Shown piece after piece: positions 1 to 9,195 of a stretch of 33,554 bases of DNA. The stretch lies in NCBI GenBank assembly GCA_046302135.1, contig JBKCIQ010000086.1, positions 1 to 33,554 of the forward strand. Reading direction: 5' to 3'. How positions within the stretch are numbered: the first letter of the stretch is position 1; every line of letters starts with the position of its first letter. Both the position numbers and the translations under genes were made by a program. The notes under the pieces were generated by a model, which searched no databases, was not told the DNA's origin, and saw only the letters and a list, made by a program, of their open reading frames with translations. The DNA is from AM-1111 sp046302135. Its GTDB lineage: Bacteria > Bacteroidota > Bacteroidia > B-17B0 > Aurantibacillaceae.

Positions 1-513
1 ACTCTTAATGGCGAGAAATTCGGAAAACTATATAATTGGTATGCGGTCAACGACTCCAGGGGCTTAGCTCCCATAGGATGGCACATTGCGAATGATAAGG
101 AATGGAAGCAATTGTCTGATTATATTGGCGGGGAAAAATTAGCAGGAAAAAAGCTTAAAAGCTCAGCGGGTTGGAACACTTATAAAGGAAAAGGAACTTG
201 TAAGAATTGTGAAAAATGGGGTGCGGAATACAAGGCAGGAAATTCTTGCAATGTTTGTAAAGACAAGCGCCAAACATCTGGGATATTTCCGGGGGATGGA
301 ACTGATGAGTTTGGTTTTAGATCTTTGGCTGCCGGATACAGATTTGGTGACGGATATTTTTCCAAAATAGGTGAATTTGCAGGTTGGTGGACTGCTACGG
401 ATGCCGCAACACATTATACTTGGTCGAGAACCTTGGTATCAAAGAGCGCTCAACTTTACCGTACATTTTACGATAAGGAAGACGGACTTTCCGTAAGGTG
501 TATCAAGGATTAA
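1..513 (+). CDS. FISUMP-domain protein, 3' end only
   Basis: The open frame runs from base 1, so the gene begins upstream of the window and the 170 visible residues are its C-terminal part. They match the Fibrobacter succinogenes major paralogous domain: a LYNWYAV start, a GWHIANDKEW block, an LSDYIGGE..AGKKLK block, GFRSLAAGYR, GWWTATD and a final GLSVRCIKD. This family is common among secreted or lipid-anchored Bacteroidota proteins and its function is unknown. An insert around residues 68-90 holds paired Cys motifs (CKNC and CNVC), which could bind a metal or form disulfides. The gene converges on the next one, with the stops about 18 bases apart. The family call is secure; the N-terminal signal and any extra domains are not visible. 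Confidence 0.85.
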   Translation, partial: TLNGEKFGKLYNWYAVNDSRGLAPIGWHIANDKEWKQLSDYIGGEKLAGKKLKSSAGWNTYKGKGTCKNCEKWGAEYKAGNSCNVCKDKRQTSGIFPGDGTDEFGFRSLAAGYRFGDGYFSKIGEFAGWWTATDAATHYTWSRTLVSKSAQLYRTFYDKEDGLSVRCIKD

Positions 514-531
514 ATTCTAAAAATTCAGGTA

Positions 532-2913
532 TTAATCTTGTCGAACAACTCTGATGGTTTTTGCAGGAGAATTTTTTTGTTGAACACGGATAAAATAAAC
601 ACCAACTGGTAATTGTTCACCAAAAACAATATTACCATTCGAGGAACTGATTTTAATTTCTTTTATCATCCTTCCTGTAACGTCATGTATTGAAATACTT
701 CCTTCTGCCTCAGATAAGTGATTCCAGGTAATATTTAGTTCGTTTGAAAATGGATTCGGAAAAGCTTTGATAAAACCGTTGTCACCGGTAATTTCCTGTA
801 GCGATGAAGAAAGGGAATCAACTATGAAAAATTTATCGAATGCACCTTCAACCAAATGACCAGGGTTTGCATCAGCACATCTCACAATTAACTGCATGTT
901 TGCTGTGGGTGTAATAAACTGGGAGATGTTTTTAGCAGAATGTATCCATGTTCCGTTTCCGATGCTTGCGGCAGTAACGGTTTCGAGCACTACTGTTTGA
1001 GTTCCATTGGTGATTTTTATAATAAGAGAATCATTTGGATTTCCGGTTCCTCCTGCATTGAAAAACCACCTGTCGTAATGAATGTAAGGAGTTGTGTAAC
1101 CTGTTAAATCAAAAATAGGAGAGGTTAATGTGCTGTGTCCATTGTCTACATCATCTTGACTTGCTGTTCCGCCAGCGTTTCCAGTCACAAAAGCTTTATC
1201 CGTGCAATCTGTGCTAACATCGTTACCCGGAGCACATGGTACACCTTGTAAGGTGGTACCAATCGGAACACCTCTTTCCCATGTGCCTGAAGAAGCTGTT
1301 GAGTTAATTGTCCAACCCAAATCCAATGAAAAGTCATCGTAATAATTCTTATTAAGCGCAATAGATAGTGAGGGGCTTGAACTACTAACGTTTTGCGTAC
1401 TGCAAACTGTTTCGTATCCCCAGGCACCTGTTGTAACGGTGTAGGTTCCGGCCACAACGCTACAGCTGTTAAAGTTTCCTTGAGCATCTGTTGTAAATGA
1501 ATAATTATTGGTTCCTGATAGGTTAACTAAAATGTTGGATAAGCCGTTTGAGTTGGAAGCATCACTAATGTTTCCAATAAGGTTTATTGCGCCGGGGCTG
1601 AAAAGTTGAACGTTAAGATTCGTAACAATACCCGGAGCGAATGAAACGCCTGTGATGGTTTTAGAGGTATATCCAGGTTTAGAAAATGTTACGTTATAGG
1701 TACCCGGGTAGGCAGTGCCTGTTGCATAATCACCACTAGGAGACGTTGAATCTGTAACATTAACAGATGAAATTGTAATGGTTACATTAGTAAGGGGAGT
1801 TCCACAGGCACTATCAACTACATTGCCCTCAAGATAGCAGGCCCTTACGTAGGTTGGAGAAAGTACAAACAATCCCTCATCAATATTTGAAACCACCATT
1901 GTACCGGAAGGTAAAAAAGGGTAAACACCCCATGCACCGTCAAAACCATTTCCACTACCTGAATATGTATCATATCTTCCTACTTCAACGAGGTTATGAG
2001 GTCTTGTAACATCAACTATGGTAACACCATCTCTGTACCATGAGGTGATAGCCCAGTTGTTTAAAATATGAGTATTGTGAACAACAGAGCCAGAGCCTGG
2101 TGTAGCGCGGATTTTATCTTTCTCAATTATGTTTGACAAATTACTTACGTCATATGAGGTAAGGAAAGAATTTGAGTTTTCATCTGTTGTGAAGACATAT
2201 TTACGATCGTTACTGAGCCATGTATTATGTGTGAAAGCTGTTGGGGTTTGTTGTTCAGCCAGAACAACTGGATTTGTTTTGTTTGTCATGTTTACAACTG
2301 AGAAAACCCCTGCATAAATATGCCCTGCGTAAAGGGTGTCATTGTCAACATAGCCATCATGAACGTATGCATGAGAATTATTTTCATACTTTCCAGCGTA
2401 TGTTGGATTGTAAGGGTCGGTGTTTATATCCAACACCACAGCCCCACCATTAAACAAATTGGTTCCGAATAGATACACAAATTTTTTAGTAGTATCTATA
2501 TGTAATGCATGTATGGTGCCTAACTGTCCGTTGATGCTTCCGTCTCCCGTATAGCTATGATAAGTTAAATTTGAAGATGGTAAATTACTAAGGTCAACAA
2601 TTTGTAATCCTCCGCCTCCTTCTGTTGTAACGTAAGCGTAGTGCGAATAAACTTTTATTTCTTTCCAAAGGTTGGTTATGTTAGGAATTTGAACAACTAA
2701 AACAGGGTTAGAGGGAGTAGTGACATCGACTATTTCCATTCCATCTTCAGCTCCAACTAAAGCATACTCTTTCCCGTTGGCCGCATAGCCGCATATATTA
2801 GCAAGAGTTCTTGGACTATAAGGAACCTGAGCGGCAAAGGTTATGTTGTAATTTTGTGCAAACGTTAGGTACAACCCAAAAAACAGGGCACATGTGAGGA
2901 GAATTTTTTTCAT
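532..2913 (-). CDS. Choice-of-anchor B / LVIVD beta-propeller protein with T9SS type A tail
   Basis: A 793-residue secreted protein. Residues 1-19 form a signal peptide (MKKILLTCALFFGLYLTFAQ). Residues about 30-350 contain repeats of the LVIVD type (for example GMEIVDVTTPSNP, GLQIVDLSNLP, GVTIVDVTRPHNL), expected to fold as a beta-propeller. Two carboxypeptidase-regulatory-like beta-sandwiches follow (about 358-440 and 445-520), then a jelly-roll/MAM-like region (about 525-700). The end is a T9SS type A sorting domain with the usual PNPF motif, ...GRMIKEI..., and ...GVYFIRV.... The protein is therefore predicted to cross the outer membrane by T9SS and be anchored or released. No catalytic motif is seen, so binding or adhesion is the most that can be inferred. 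The ATG at 2913 is directly followed by the signal peptide. Confidence 0.87.
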   Translation of the reverse strand: MKKILLTCALFFGLYLTFAQNYNITFAAQVPYSPRTLANICGYAANGKEYALVGAEDGMEIVDVTTPSNPVLVVQIPNITNLWKEIKVYSHYAYVTTEGGGGLQIVDLSNLPSSNLTYHSYTGDGSINGQLGTIHALHIDTTKKFVYLFGTNLFNGGAVVLDINTDPYNPTYAGKYENNSHAYVHDGYVDNDTLYAGHIYAGVFSVVNMTNKTNPVVLAEQQTPTAFTHNTWLSNDRKYVFTTDENSNSFLTSYDVSNLSNIIEKDKIRATPGSGSVVHNTHILNNWAITSWYRDGVTIVDVTRPHNLVEVGRYDTYSGSGNGFDGAWGVYPFLPSGTMVVSNIDEGLFVLSPTYVRACYLEGNVVDSACGTPLTNVTITISSVNVTDSTSPSGDYATGTAYPGTYNVTFSKPGYTSKTITGVSFAPGIVTNLNVQLFSPGAINLIGNISDASNSNGLSNILVNLSGTNNYSFTTDAQGNFNSCSVVAGTYTVTTGAWGYETVCSTQNVSSSSPSLSIALNKNYYDDFSLDLGWTINSTASSGTWERGVPIGTTLQGVPCAPGNDVSTDCTDKAFVTGNAGGTASQDDVDNGHSTLTSPIFDLTGYTTPYIHYDRWFFNAGGTGNPNDSLIIKITNGTQTVVLETVTAASIGNGTWIHSAKNISQFITPTANMQLIVRCADANPGHLVEGAFDKFFIVDSLSSSLQEITGDNGFIKAFPNPFSNELNITWNHLSEAEGSISIHDVTGRMIKEIKISSSNGNIVFGEQLPVGVYFIRVQQKNSPAKTIRVVRQD

Positions 2914-2945
2914 GTGTAAATTGATTTGTTAGCCTTTTTAATGGC

Positions 2946-2963
2946 GTTGCTAATATAAGCAAC
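2946..2963. repeat. Short inverted repeat upstream of the LVIVD gene
   Basis: GTTGCT, a 6-base spacer AATATA, then AGCAAC: perfect 6-base arms, 33 bases upstream of the minus-strand start at 2913. It could be a protein-binding site or a small 5' leader hairpin. At this size chance is also possible. Confidence 0.3.
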
Positions 2964-3045
2964 AATTATTTATGTATCGCACAATTGTTTTTTATGGGAT
3001 AAAATCCTTTATAGCCGCGATGAATTATATATAATTGGCCTAAGT

Positions 3046-5271
3046 TTATTGTGTAATGGTAATATACCCACGGTGTTTTTTTTCTGCAATTTCTAAAATG
3101 TAAAAGTAAACACCTTCAGGAATTTTTTGGCCCGATTTATTTTTGCCGTCCCAATTAAACTGAGGATTTTCTGAAAAAAACATTTCTACTCCCCACCTGT
3201 CAATTATACTTATTTTAAAGCATTCTCTGAAATCTCCTTTAAAATTGATTTCGAAAATATCATTTATTCCGTCGTTATTGGGTGTGAAAATATTTGGAAT
3301 AATCAATTGATAATAATCTTCTATGTTAGTGAACTTTGTGGAAAGAGTAAATGTATCGCCGCAACCAAAAATGTTTTTTGCGATGAGTATTATTTTTATT
3401 TCCTCATTGTACGGAAATTGTTTATCAATTGGATTCTTCGCTATACTTAGGCTTCCATCGCTGAATTGCCATTGGTAGCTATCACTGAGTATACTTTTAT
3501 TTTCAAATTTTAATTGAGGCCCTACACAGTTCATTGTTAGCATATATTCAAAATATGCAAGAGGTTTTGGATTTACAGTTAAGTCAACAACCCTGCAAAT
3601 ACTTGTGTCGCATGGGCCTTCGGTTCTTACAAAATATGATGAGCTATATTGAGGCGAAACTGAAATGGTATCTTCATTACTCTGAAAATTCAACCCGCAA
3701 CTTAAGTGGTACCAGGCGAAATTAGGGCAAGTTCCCGGAGTCTCGGGAATGGCAATTAATGTACTACTTTCTCCAAAGCAAAATTCTTTTGGATTAGCCA
3801 ATGCTAACGTTGGCGGTTGTGACTCAACACAACAGGTTCCCGGTAATAACTTATTTATAAAAGCATCTTTACTTCCGTTAGACGTAAATAAAACATTCCC
3901 GGGTCCGGGGTCAAAATCGCAGTTATTTTCATAGTAACCTCCCAAAAATATTTCATCTCTTTCGTTAATCTGCATATTGCAGGAAAATTCATATCCTTGG
4001 CCACCTATTTGCCCAAGACATATTTCATTTCCTAAGGCATCAAATTTTACAATAAAAATATCTGTTTGTCCGAAAGACAATATTTTCGGGTTATTAATAC
4101 TTGAGCCTAAACTGTCATCAAAAACACCACACGCAAAGACATCTCCGTTTAAATTTACTTTTATTGATTCTGCTGACTCGTTGCCGGTGCCATTCATAAC
4201 TTTTGCCCATTGGATTTGTCCGCTTGGTTTCAACTTAATCAGAAGGGCATCTTTAAGAGAATCAGCAATTATTGTATAATTCTGATTTTCACTTTCTAGA
4301 ACTAAACTGTCTTGAAAGTTTCCGCAGAAATAAATATTATCACACTTATCTACATCAATCGCCAGTCCTTCGTCATTTTTTTCTCCTCCAAAAGATTTGC
4401 TCCACATAAGATCACCGGCACTATTAAATTTACAGACTAAAATATCATTCGAGTATTCTACGGAAATCAATGATTCCTCGTTTGTTTTAGTGGTAATTTT
4501 CAAGGAGTCTGAATAAAACCCTACGGAATATATATTATCCTTTTCGTCGGTGGATATGTCATTTATCTTTAATGAATCTTTACTTCCGAAGTAATTTACC
4601 CATATTAGATTCCCTGAGGAATTGAATTTTGCAATAAAAATATTTTGTAAGTCAACCGGAGCAATGTAAGGTAAGAAGGATAATACATTAAATTTTAAAG
4701 TGTCATTATATATTCCTGAAATAATTACATTTTCACTGTCGTCTCTCGAAAGTGCAGTTAACTCACACGAATTAAAATCAGAATTTCCGAACTGTTTAAC
4801 CCAAATTAATTGTCCTTGAGCTGAAATTTTCAGTATAAAATTTGTACCGTTGTTACTATTCAGTACACTTATGCCAGGACCCGGATCAAAATCTGCCTGT
4901 CCTAAAAACGATCCAGTCATTATGACCCACTGCCCGTTTTTATCTGATACTATTTTACCGCACCTTTCAGTATCGCACTTAATACTGAATCCATTTATAA
5001 AATTACCCGAAGCATCAGTTTTCTGAAGGAACAAATCCTGTTTTCCTTTAGCAATTAAATTATTTGTACCGGGCCCATGATCAAGATCAATGGTGTCTGA
5101 AAATATTCCAAAAGCATAAACATTCGAGTTGTTATCTATACTAACAGATTTGGTTAAATCTATTGACCTTCCCCCAAATCCCTTCACCCATGAATTAATT
5201 GGTTGTCCAAGTGTTTCAAGCACTGTTAGCACAGTGATCAGAAAAATAAATCTTAATATAGGTCCTCTCAT
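3046..5271 (-). CDS. SBBP-repeat-like protein with T9SS type B (CHU_C) tail
   Basis: A 741-residue secreted protein. After an N-terminal hydrophobic signal (about residues 1-22), residues 30-480 hold repeated blades of the SBBP type: a W-x-K-x-FG segment followed by 'D..NIY..G.F.D...' and 'DPGPG' motifs. Residues about 485-575 are Ig-like and Cys-rich (paired CC at the start), 580-645 are PKD-like, and 655-741 are the CHU_C type B sorting domain (IPNIFTPNNDGINDIFEI, DRWG, NWDG, GVYFYILEI). The gene lies 10 bases downstream of a second CHU_C protein in the same direction and is likely co-transcribed with it. Type B cargo usually depends on a PorP/SprF-like partner, and none is seen nearby. A structural or adhesive role is inferred. 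Confidence 0.85.
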   Translation of the reverse strand: MRGPILRFIFLITVLTVLETLGQPINSWVKGFGGRSIDLTKSVSIDNNSNVYAFGIFSDTIDLDHGPGTNNLIAKGKQDLFLQKTDASGNFINGFSIKCDTERCGKIVSDKNGQWVIMTGSFLGQADFDPGPGISVLNSNNGTNFILKISAQGQLIWVKQFGNSDFNSCELTALSRDDSENVIISGIYNDTLKFNVLSFLPYIAPVDLQNIFIAKFNSSGNLIWVNYFGSKDSLKINDISTDEKDNIYSVGFYSDSLKITTKTNEESLISVEYSNDILVCKFNSAGDLMWSKSFGGEKNDEGLAIDVDKCDNIYFCGNFQDSLVLESENQNYTIIADSLKDALLIKLKPSGQIQWAKVMNGTGNESAESIKVNLNGDVFACGVFDDSLGSSINNPKILSFGQTDIFIVKFDALGNEICLGQIGGQGYEFSCNMQINERDEIFLGGYYENNCDFDPGPGNVLFTSNGSKDAFINKLLPGTCCVESQPPTLALANPKEFCFGESSTLIAIPETPGTCPNFAWYHLSCGLNFQSNEDTISVSPQYSSSYFVRTEGPCDTSICRVVDLTVNPKPLAYFEYMLTMNCVGPQLKFENKSILSDSYQWQFSDGSLSIAKNPIDKQFPYNEEIKIILIAKNIFGCGDTFTLSTKFTNIEDYYQLIIPNIFTPNNDGINDIFEINFKGDFRECFKISIIDRWGVEMFFSENPQFNWDGKNKSGQKIPEGVYFYILEIAEKKHRGYITITQ

Positions 5272-5281
5272 TCCAAATAGA

Positions 5282-8167
5282 TTAACGAATTAATGTAACC
5301 TTACCGGTTTTTGTTTGCAATGATGTTTCTCCGTTTCTTTGAAACCTGATGAGGTAAACATATACGTCTCCCGGAAGTATTTTTCCTTGATATATTCCAT
5401 TCCATCCTTCTTCTGTTTTTAATGTTTCGAACAATTTTTCCCCCCAGCGGTCATAGATGGTTAGATTATATTTTTCCAGATCTTTCGTGTAAGGGATAAA
5501 GTAATCATTAATCCCATCATCATTGGGCGTGAATGCGTCCGGGATGTACAAGGTCGGAATATGTATCACAACACAGGAAGAAGCTTTACATCCAAGGATG
5601 TTTTTTGCTTCGGCACAGAAGGTGTCTGTTTCTTCTACAGTTATATTTAAAAAAGTACAAGTATCACAAAATATACCATTCCCTTCTGTCCACTTGAATG
5701 AATCCTGAGTAGTGACAGTTAGTGAGAAAGTTAAATTTTCTTGGCTATTAATTGAAACGTTAATTTTCGGTTTTGGTGATACGTAAACATAAAATGAGTC
5801 GATGTTTATGCATGTTCCGTTACTACCAACTACAAAATAATAACTTGATTTATCCGGAGAAACACTGATTTCATTTTCTACTTCGCCGGTATTCCATAAA
5901 AACAACACTGCTCCGTCGGCGGAAATGATAGTTGTTTCACCTAAACAAATTGAATCCTTACCCGAGATATTTATTTCTGGTTTTTCTGATATCATTATTT
6001 TTTTTGTTGCTGTATCCTTACACCCATTTGAATCTGTAAACCATAAAACGATTTCCAATGTACTGTCAGGCACTAATATTAATGTTTGTGTTGTGTCGCC
6101 TGTGCTCCATAAAAAATTTCCGGGTTGATTTGTAGTAATGACGATTTGATTTCCTTCGCAAATCGTGTCAAGTGATATTATTTTCAAATCAGGCTTTGAA
6201 GAAACAGTAAATAATATGGTGTCATAGTGTTTTAATTGTGGGCAGGAATTATCGCTTACTATCACGGTATATGAACCGGGAGGTAGACTAGAAGCGTAAT
6301 TTATATTTGTAACCTGAGGGCTCCAGTTATAATTGTATGGTGGAATTCCCCCGTTTACGAAAATTGTTGCTGAACCATTTTGAATGCATGAAGTAATATC
6401 AACAAAGGATTCAAATGCCATGCAATTATTACTTGGCATATTAATAGACGTTATAAAATTTTTTCCGCACGCATAGATGATCCCATGGTCATTAACTTTC
6501 ACATCGTAAATAGTATCAGGCATATTGTACTGCTGTACTATGTTTAAAAGAGAATCTAATTGCAATAATGAGTTTCCGTTTGACACAAAAATATCTTCGC
6601 AAGAGTTTACATCGATTCCTCCGAAACGAAATGGATTTTGAGATAGAACAAAACTGTCAATAAGATTACCAGAGTTTTTATTCCATTTCTGAAGCAATCT
6701 ACCGTCTGTAGAGTAAAGATATTTGTTTCCTGCGGCGAGCCCATTGTAACCTGCTCTATTGTTATTGTTGTGTATGTATTCTATAGATCCCGATTCCAAA
6801 AAATGATACCTGTCAAAAACAATATAGTTTAAAGGTATAAGAGTAGCGGCAGGAGCTTGTACCAACACATTATCGAAGGGAATTCCCTGAAGTCCTGTGG
6901 TGGCAAAATAAACGAAACCTTCCCTGTCTGATGCGAGCATGCAAAAATCATGTCCTATATTGTTAGATGAAAAAAAATTAATGTAGTTGATGTTCGTAAA
7001 ATTCGTGTCAATAATGGCCGTATTGGTGCTTTGAGCACCGCCTGCAAGTATAATTTGTCCTGTGCATTCATTTAATAGCACCCTATATATTTCCTGCAGT
7101 TGTGTACTACCAGCATGATAACCTATTTGCATTCCGTTGGAATTTAGCTTTACAGCTCTTGAAGCAAAGTTCCAACACTCAAAAATATAACTACTGCCAC
7201 TTTTTTTATCTACCGCAAAGTCTCCGTAATAAGTATATGGCCCGAAAAGACTTGTTACATGTGACCAAAGCAAATTACCAATTGAGTCAAATTTTCTTTC
7301 CTCATAGGGATATATACCTCCGTAAGCGTAAATATTACCCTGGTTGTCATAATCCACATCGTAAGGGCTTCCGTTGCTGTTATTACCGTGAAACGTTATC
7401 GATAAAATGGAATTGTTATTTTTTAAATCATTTTCTTGTACTGATGTTTGATCAATTTTTATATTGTTCTTAGACACATTCTTGATTTTGTTTCCAATCA
7501 ATGAAATCCACATTTTAGTATTTGAAACCGCTAAAACATTTTCTGATGTGCTCACCTCGCACAGGGTTTCAAATGAAAAAAGTAAACTTTTAGCAACGTG
7601 TATTTTATTTTTAAAAGCGGAAAATAATATGGCGCCAGATTTCTGATCAAAAACTAAATTGATTTTGTTTAGCCCTGCCGAATCTGAATACGTAATAGCT
7701 TTGTAAGCTTTAACCTGAACACCATCGAGTTTATTCATTTCAAGTCCCGAATAGTTAAAATAAAAATTTTCACCAGCCTCATTTGAAGCTTTAGGAAATA
7801 AATCTATATTTTCAAATCTTAATTTGAAATCCGTAAATTGATTAGGTTTTCCTAATCTTTCCTCCTCACAAATTTTAATTTTTCGATTCTTGTCTGGAGC
7901 AGTCCCCTGCTTCCTAATGAATACACCTGTTTTTAAAAAGTAAATATTGTTCTCGGCAATTTTGGTATAGAAAAATATCCTTTCACCAATTTCTTTTTCT
8001 ACGGATAAAAACTGACCCTTATTCTCCACAAAAAAATTGTAGTCGAATGGATTTTTAATGTTGAATTGTAATTTGGTAATAGGTTCACTTTTTGAATTAA
8101 CCGCAGTACTTTCGATGAAAAAAATTAATATTGAAATAATTTTCCGAGTTAATTCTGCACGCTTCAT
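5282..8167 (-). CDS. Large secreted protein with 'ENKGQ' N-terminal domain and T9SS type B (CHU_C) tail
   Basis: A 961-residue protein. The N-terminus is hydrophobic after MKRAELTRK. Residues about 45-260 resemble the DUF7948-type domain that usually precedes SBBP repeats (VENKGQF motif, then VKAYKAITYSD and INLVFD). Residues 255-590 look like a degenerate propeller (DVDYDNQGNIYAYGG and related strands). About 590-660 is SprB-like (GGIPPYNYNWSP..GSYTVIVSD), and 665-800 holds two Ig-like segments with W-S/N-TG motifs. The final 86 residues are CHU_C (IPDAFTPNDDGINDYFIP, DRWGEKLF). It is the first gene of a probable two-gene operon with the next CHU_C protein, 10 bases away. Surface localisation is well supported; function is not. 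Confidence 0.83.
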   Translation of the reverse strand: MKRAELTRKIISILIFFIESTAVNSKSEPITKLQFNIKNPFDYNFFVENKGQFLSVEKEIGERIFFYTKIAENNIYFLKTGVFIRKQGTAPDKNRKIKICEEERLGKPNQFTDFKLRFENIDLFPKASNEAGENFYFNYSGLEMNKLDGVQVKAYKAITYSDSAGLNKINLVFDQKSGAILFSAFKNKIHVAKSLLFSFETLCEVSTSENVLAVSNTKMWISLIGNKIKNVSKNNIKIDQTSVQENDLKNNNSILSITFHGNNSNGSPYDVDYDNQGNIYAYGGIYPYEERKFDSIGNLLWSHVTSLFGPYTYYGDFAVDKKSGSSYIFECWNFASRAVKLNSNGMQIGYHAGSTQLQEIYRVLLNECTGQIILAGGAQSTNTAIIDTNFTNINYINFFSSNNIGHDFCMLASDREGFVYFATTGLQGIPFDNVLVQAPAATLIPLNYIVFDRYHFLESGSIEYIHNNNNRAGYNGLAAGNKYLYSTDGRLLQKWNKNSGNLIDSFVLSQNPFRFGGIDVNSCEDIFVSNGNSLLQLDSLLNIVQQYNMPDTIYDVKVNDHGIIYACGKNFITSINMPSNNCMAFESFVDITSCIQNGSATIFVNGGIPPYNYNWSPQVTNINYASSLPPGSYTVIVSDNSCPQLKHYDTILFTVSSKPDLKIISLDTICEGNQIVITTNQPGNFLWSTGDTTQTLILVPDSTLEIVLWFTDSNGCKDTATKKIMISEKPEINISGKDSICLGETTIISADGAVLFLWNTGEVENEISVSPDKSSYYFVVGSNGTCINIDSFYVYVSPKPKINVSINSQENLTFSLTVTTQDSFKWTEGNGIFCDTCTFLNITVEETDTFCAEAKNILGCKASSCVVIHIPTLYIPDAFTPNDDGINDYFIPYTKDLEKYNLTIYDRWGEKLFETLKTEEGWNGIYQGKILPGDVYVYLIRFQRNGETSLQTKTGKVTLIR

Positions 8168-8312
8168 ATAAAAAAACTTTCACCTTAAAATTTCTAGTAG
8201 CCATTGTTACAATATTTTTCTAAATTAATGTTCTAAATAGAAGAAGCATTGTTTTTTCGGTAAAAGCCTATTTGTGAGTAGTTCAGTGATGCGTTTTAGG
8301 ATATAACAATTT

Positions 8313-9059
8313 TCAGGATTCAAAATCGTACTGAGAGTAATCAGCAAGTACAGTGGAAATAAATTCTTCAGGAGTTTGATTAACTGTAGCAATTCCCATT
8401 TGTGAACGTACTTTTTCTGCCAGTTTGAGCATTGAATCCTTATCGTTACTATTCACACAAGCATTGTAAATTTCTTTAATGATACCAATGTCACGATCAC
8501 TAAGTTTATTCACTTGCATGTACCTGATCTGATAATCGGGCGCTGATTTATAAAGTATAGTTTCTTTCAGTGTTACCGGTGATTTTGTTTTAATTATAGT
8601 GGTACCGGCTGCGATATCACCTAGACGCTGGAAATTTTTGGTGACGGAAATTGATAATACGGCAATGAGTGGGCCAATCATAAAATCAATTATTCTCAAA
8701 GCCCACCTTAAAAGGTAAGCGCTCATTGTTGGCTGTGTGCCATCAAGTTTTACAACTCTGATAGATAGCGCTTTTTTCCCTATTGATTGTCCGTTAAAAA
8801 AATATTCGCAGATGAAGTGATATAGTAAAGAGGGAATCAAAAACACAACGTAAACTATTATACCCAAAGTTTTGGAATCTCCCATATTAATTTTACTAAA
8901 TTCGATTATTGCATAAGCGATAATTATAATAATTATTGTATAAAGAAAAATTAAAACCGAGTCAATGAGCCATGCAAGCCCTCTTTCTAATACCCCGGCA
9001 GGATGATATCTTAGCAGAACATTTTGAGAGGTGTTAATTTCGAGACTATTCAGACTCAC
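8313..9059 (-). CDS. RDD-family membrane protein
   Basis: A 248-residue inner-membrane protein. The family signature is present: Arg26 and Asp33 in the first membrane segment (LERGLAWLIDSVLIF), a second segment at about 65-85, and the block LLRWALRIIDFMIG...FQRLGDIAAGTTII at about 115-155. A soluble C-terminal tail of about 90 residues follows. The start is a GTG codon at 9059, because no ATG precedes the conserved part. It is divergent from the SpoIIM-DUF4129-MoxR operon with a 136-base shared intergenic region. RDD proteins commonly occur with SpoIIM, MoxR and DUF58 genes, so a shared function with that cluster is inferred. Transport has been proposed for some RDD proteins, but the substrate here is unknown. 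Confidence 0.88.
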   Translation of the reverse strand: MSLNSLEINTSQNVLLRYHPAGVLERGLAWLIDSVLIFLYTIIIIIIAYAIIEFSKINMGDSKTLGIIVYVVFLIPSLLYHFICEYFFNGQSIGKKALSIRVVKLDGTQPTMSAYLLRWALRIIDFMIGPLIAVLSISVTKNFQRLGDIAAGTTIIKTKSPVTLKETILYKSAPDYQIRYMQVNKLSDRDIGIIKEIYNACVNSNDKDSMLKLAEKVRSQMGIATVNQTPEEFISTVLADYSQYDFES

Positions 9060-9195
9060 AAAATAAATTTTTTAGTATTCCATCTTCTTTTTTAATAATC
9101 CTTGTAATATAAAATTAACACAGGTAAAAATTACATTCAAAAGAATAGATTTTTCTTTTGGAATTTTCAATAAATTTATAAAAAATTTCACGCAA

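Noticed and set aside
7102..7473. 123-codon + strand ORF
   Set aside because: It lies wholly antisense to the large CHU_C protein, whose frame has clear domains. The translation has no recognisable pattern.
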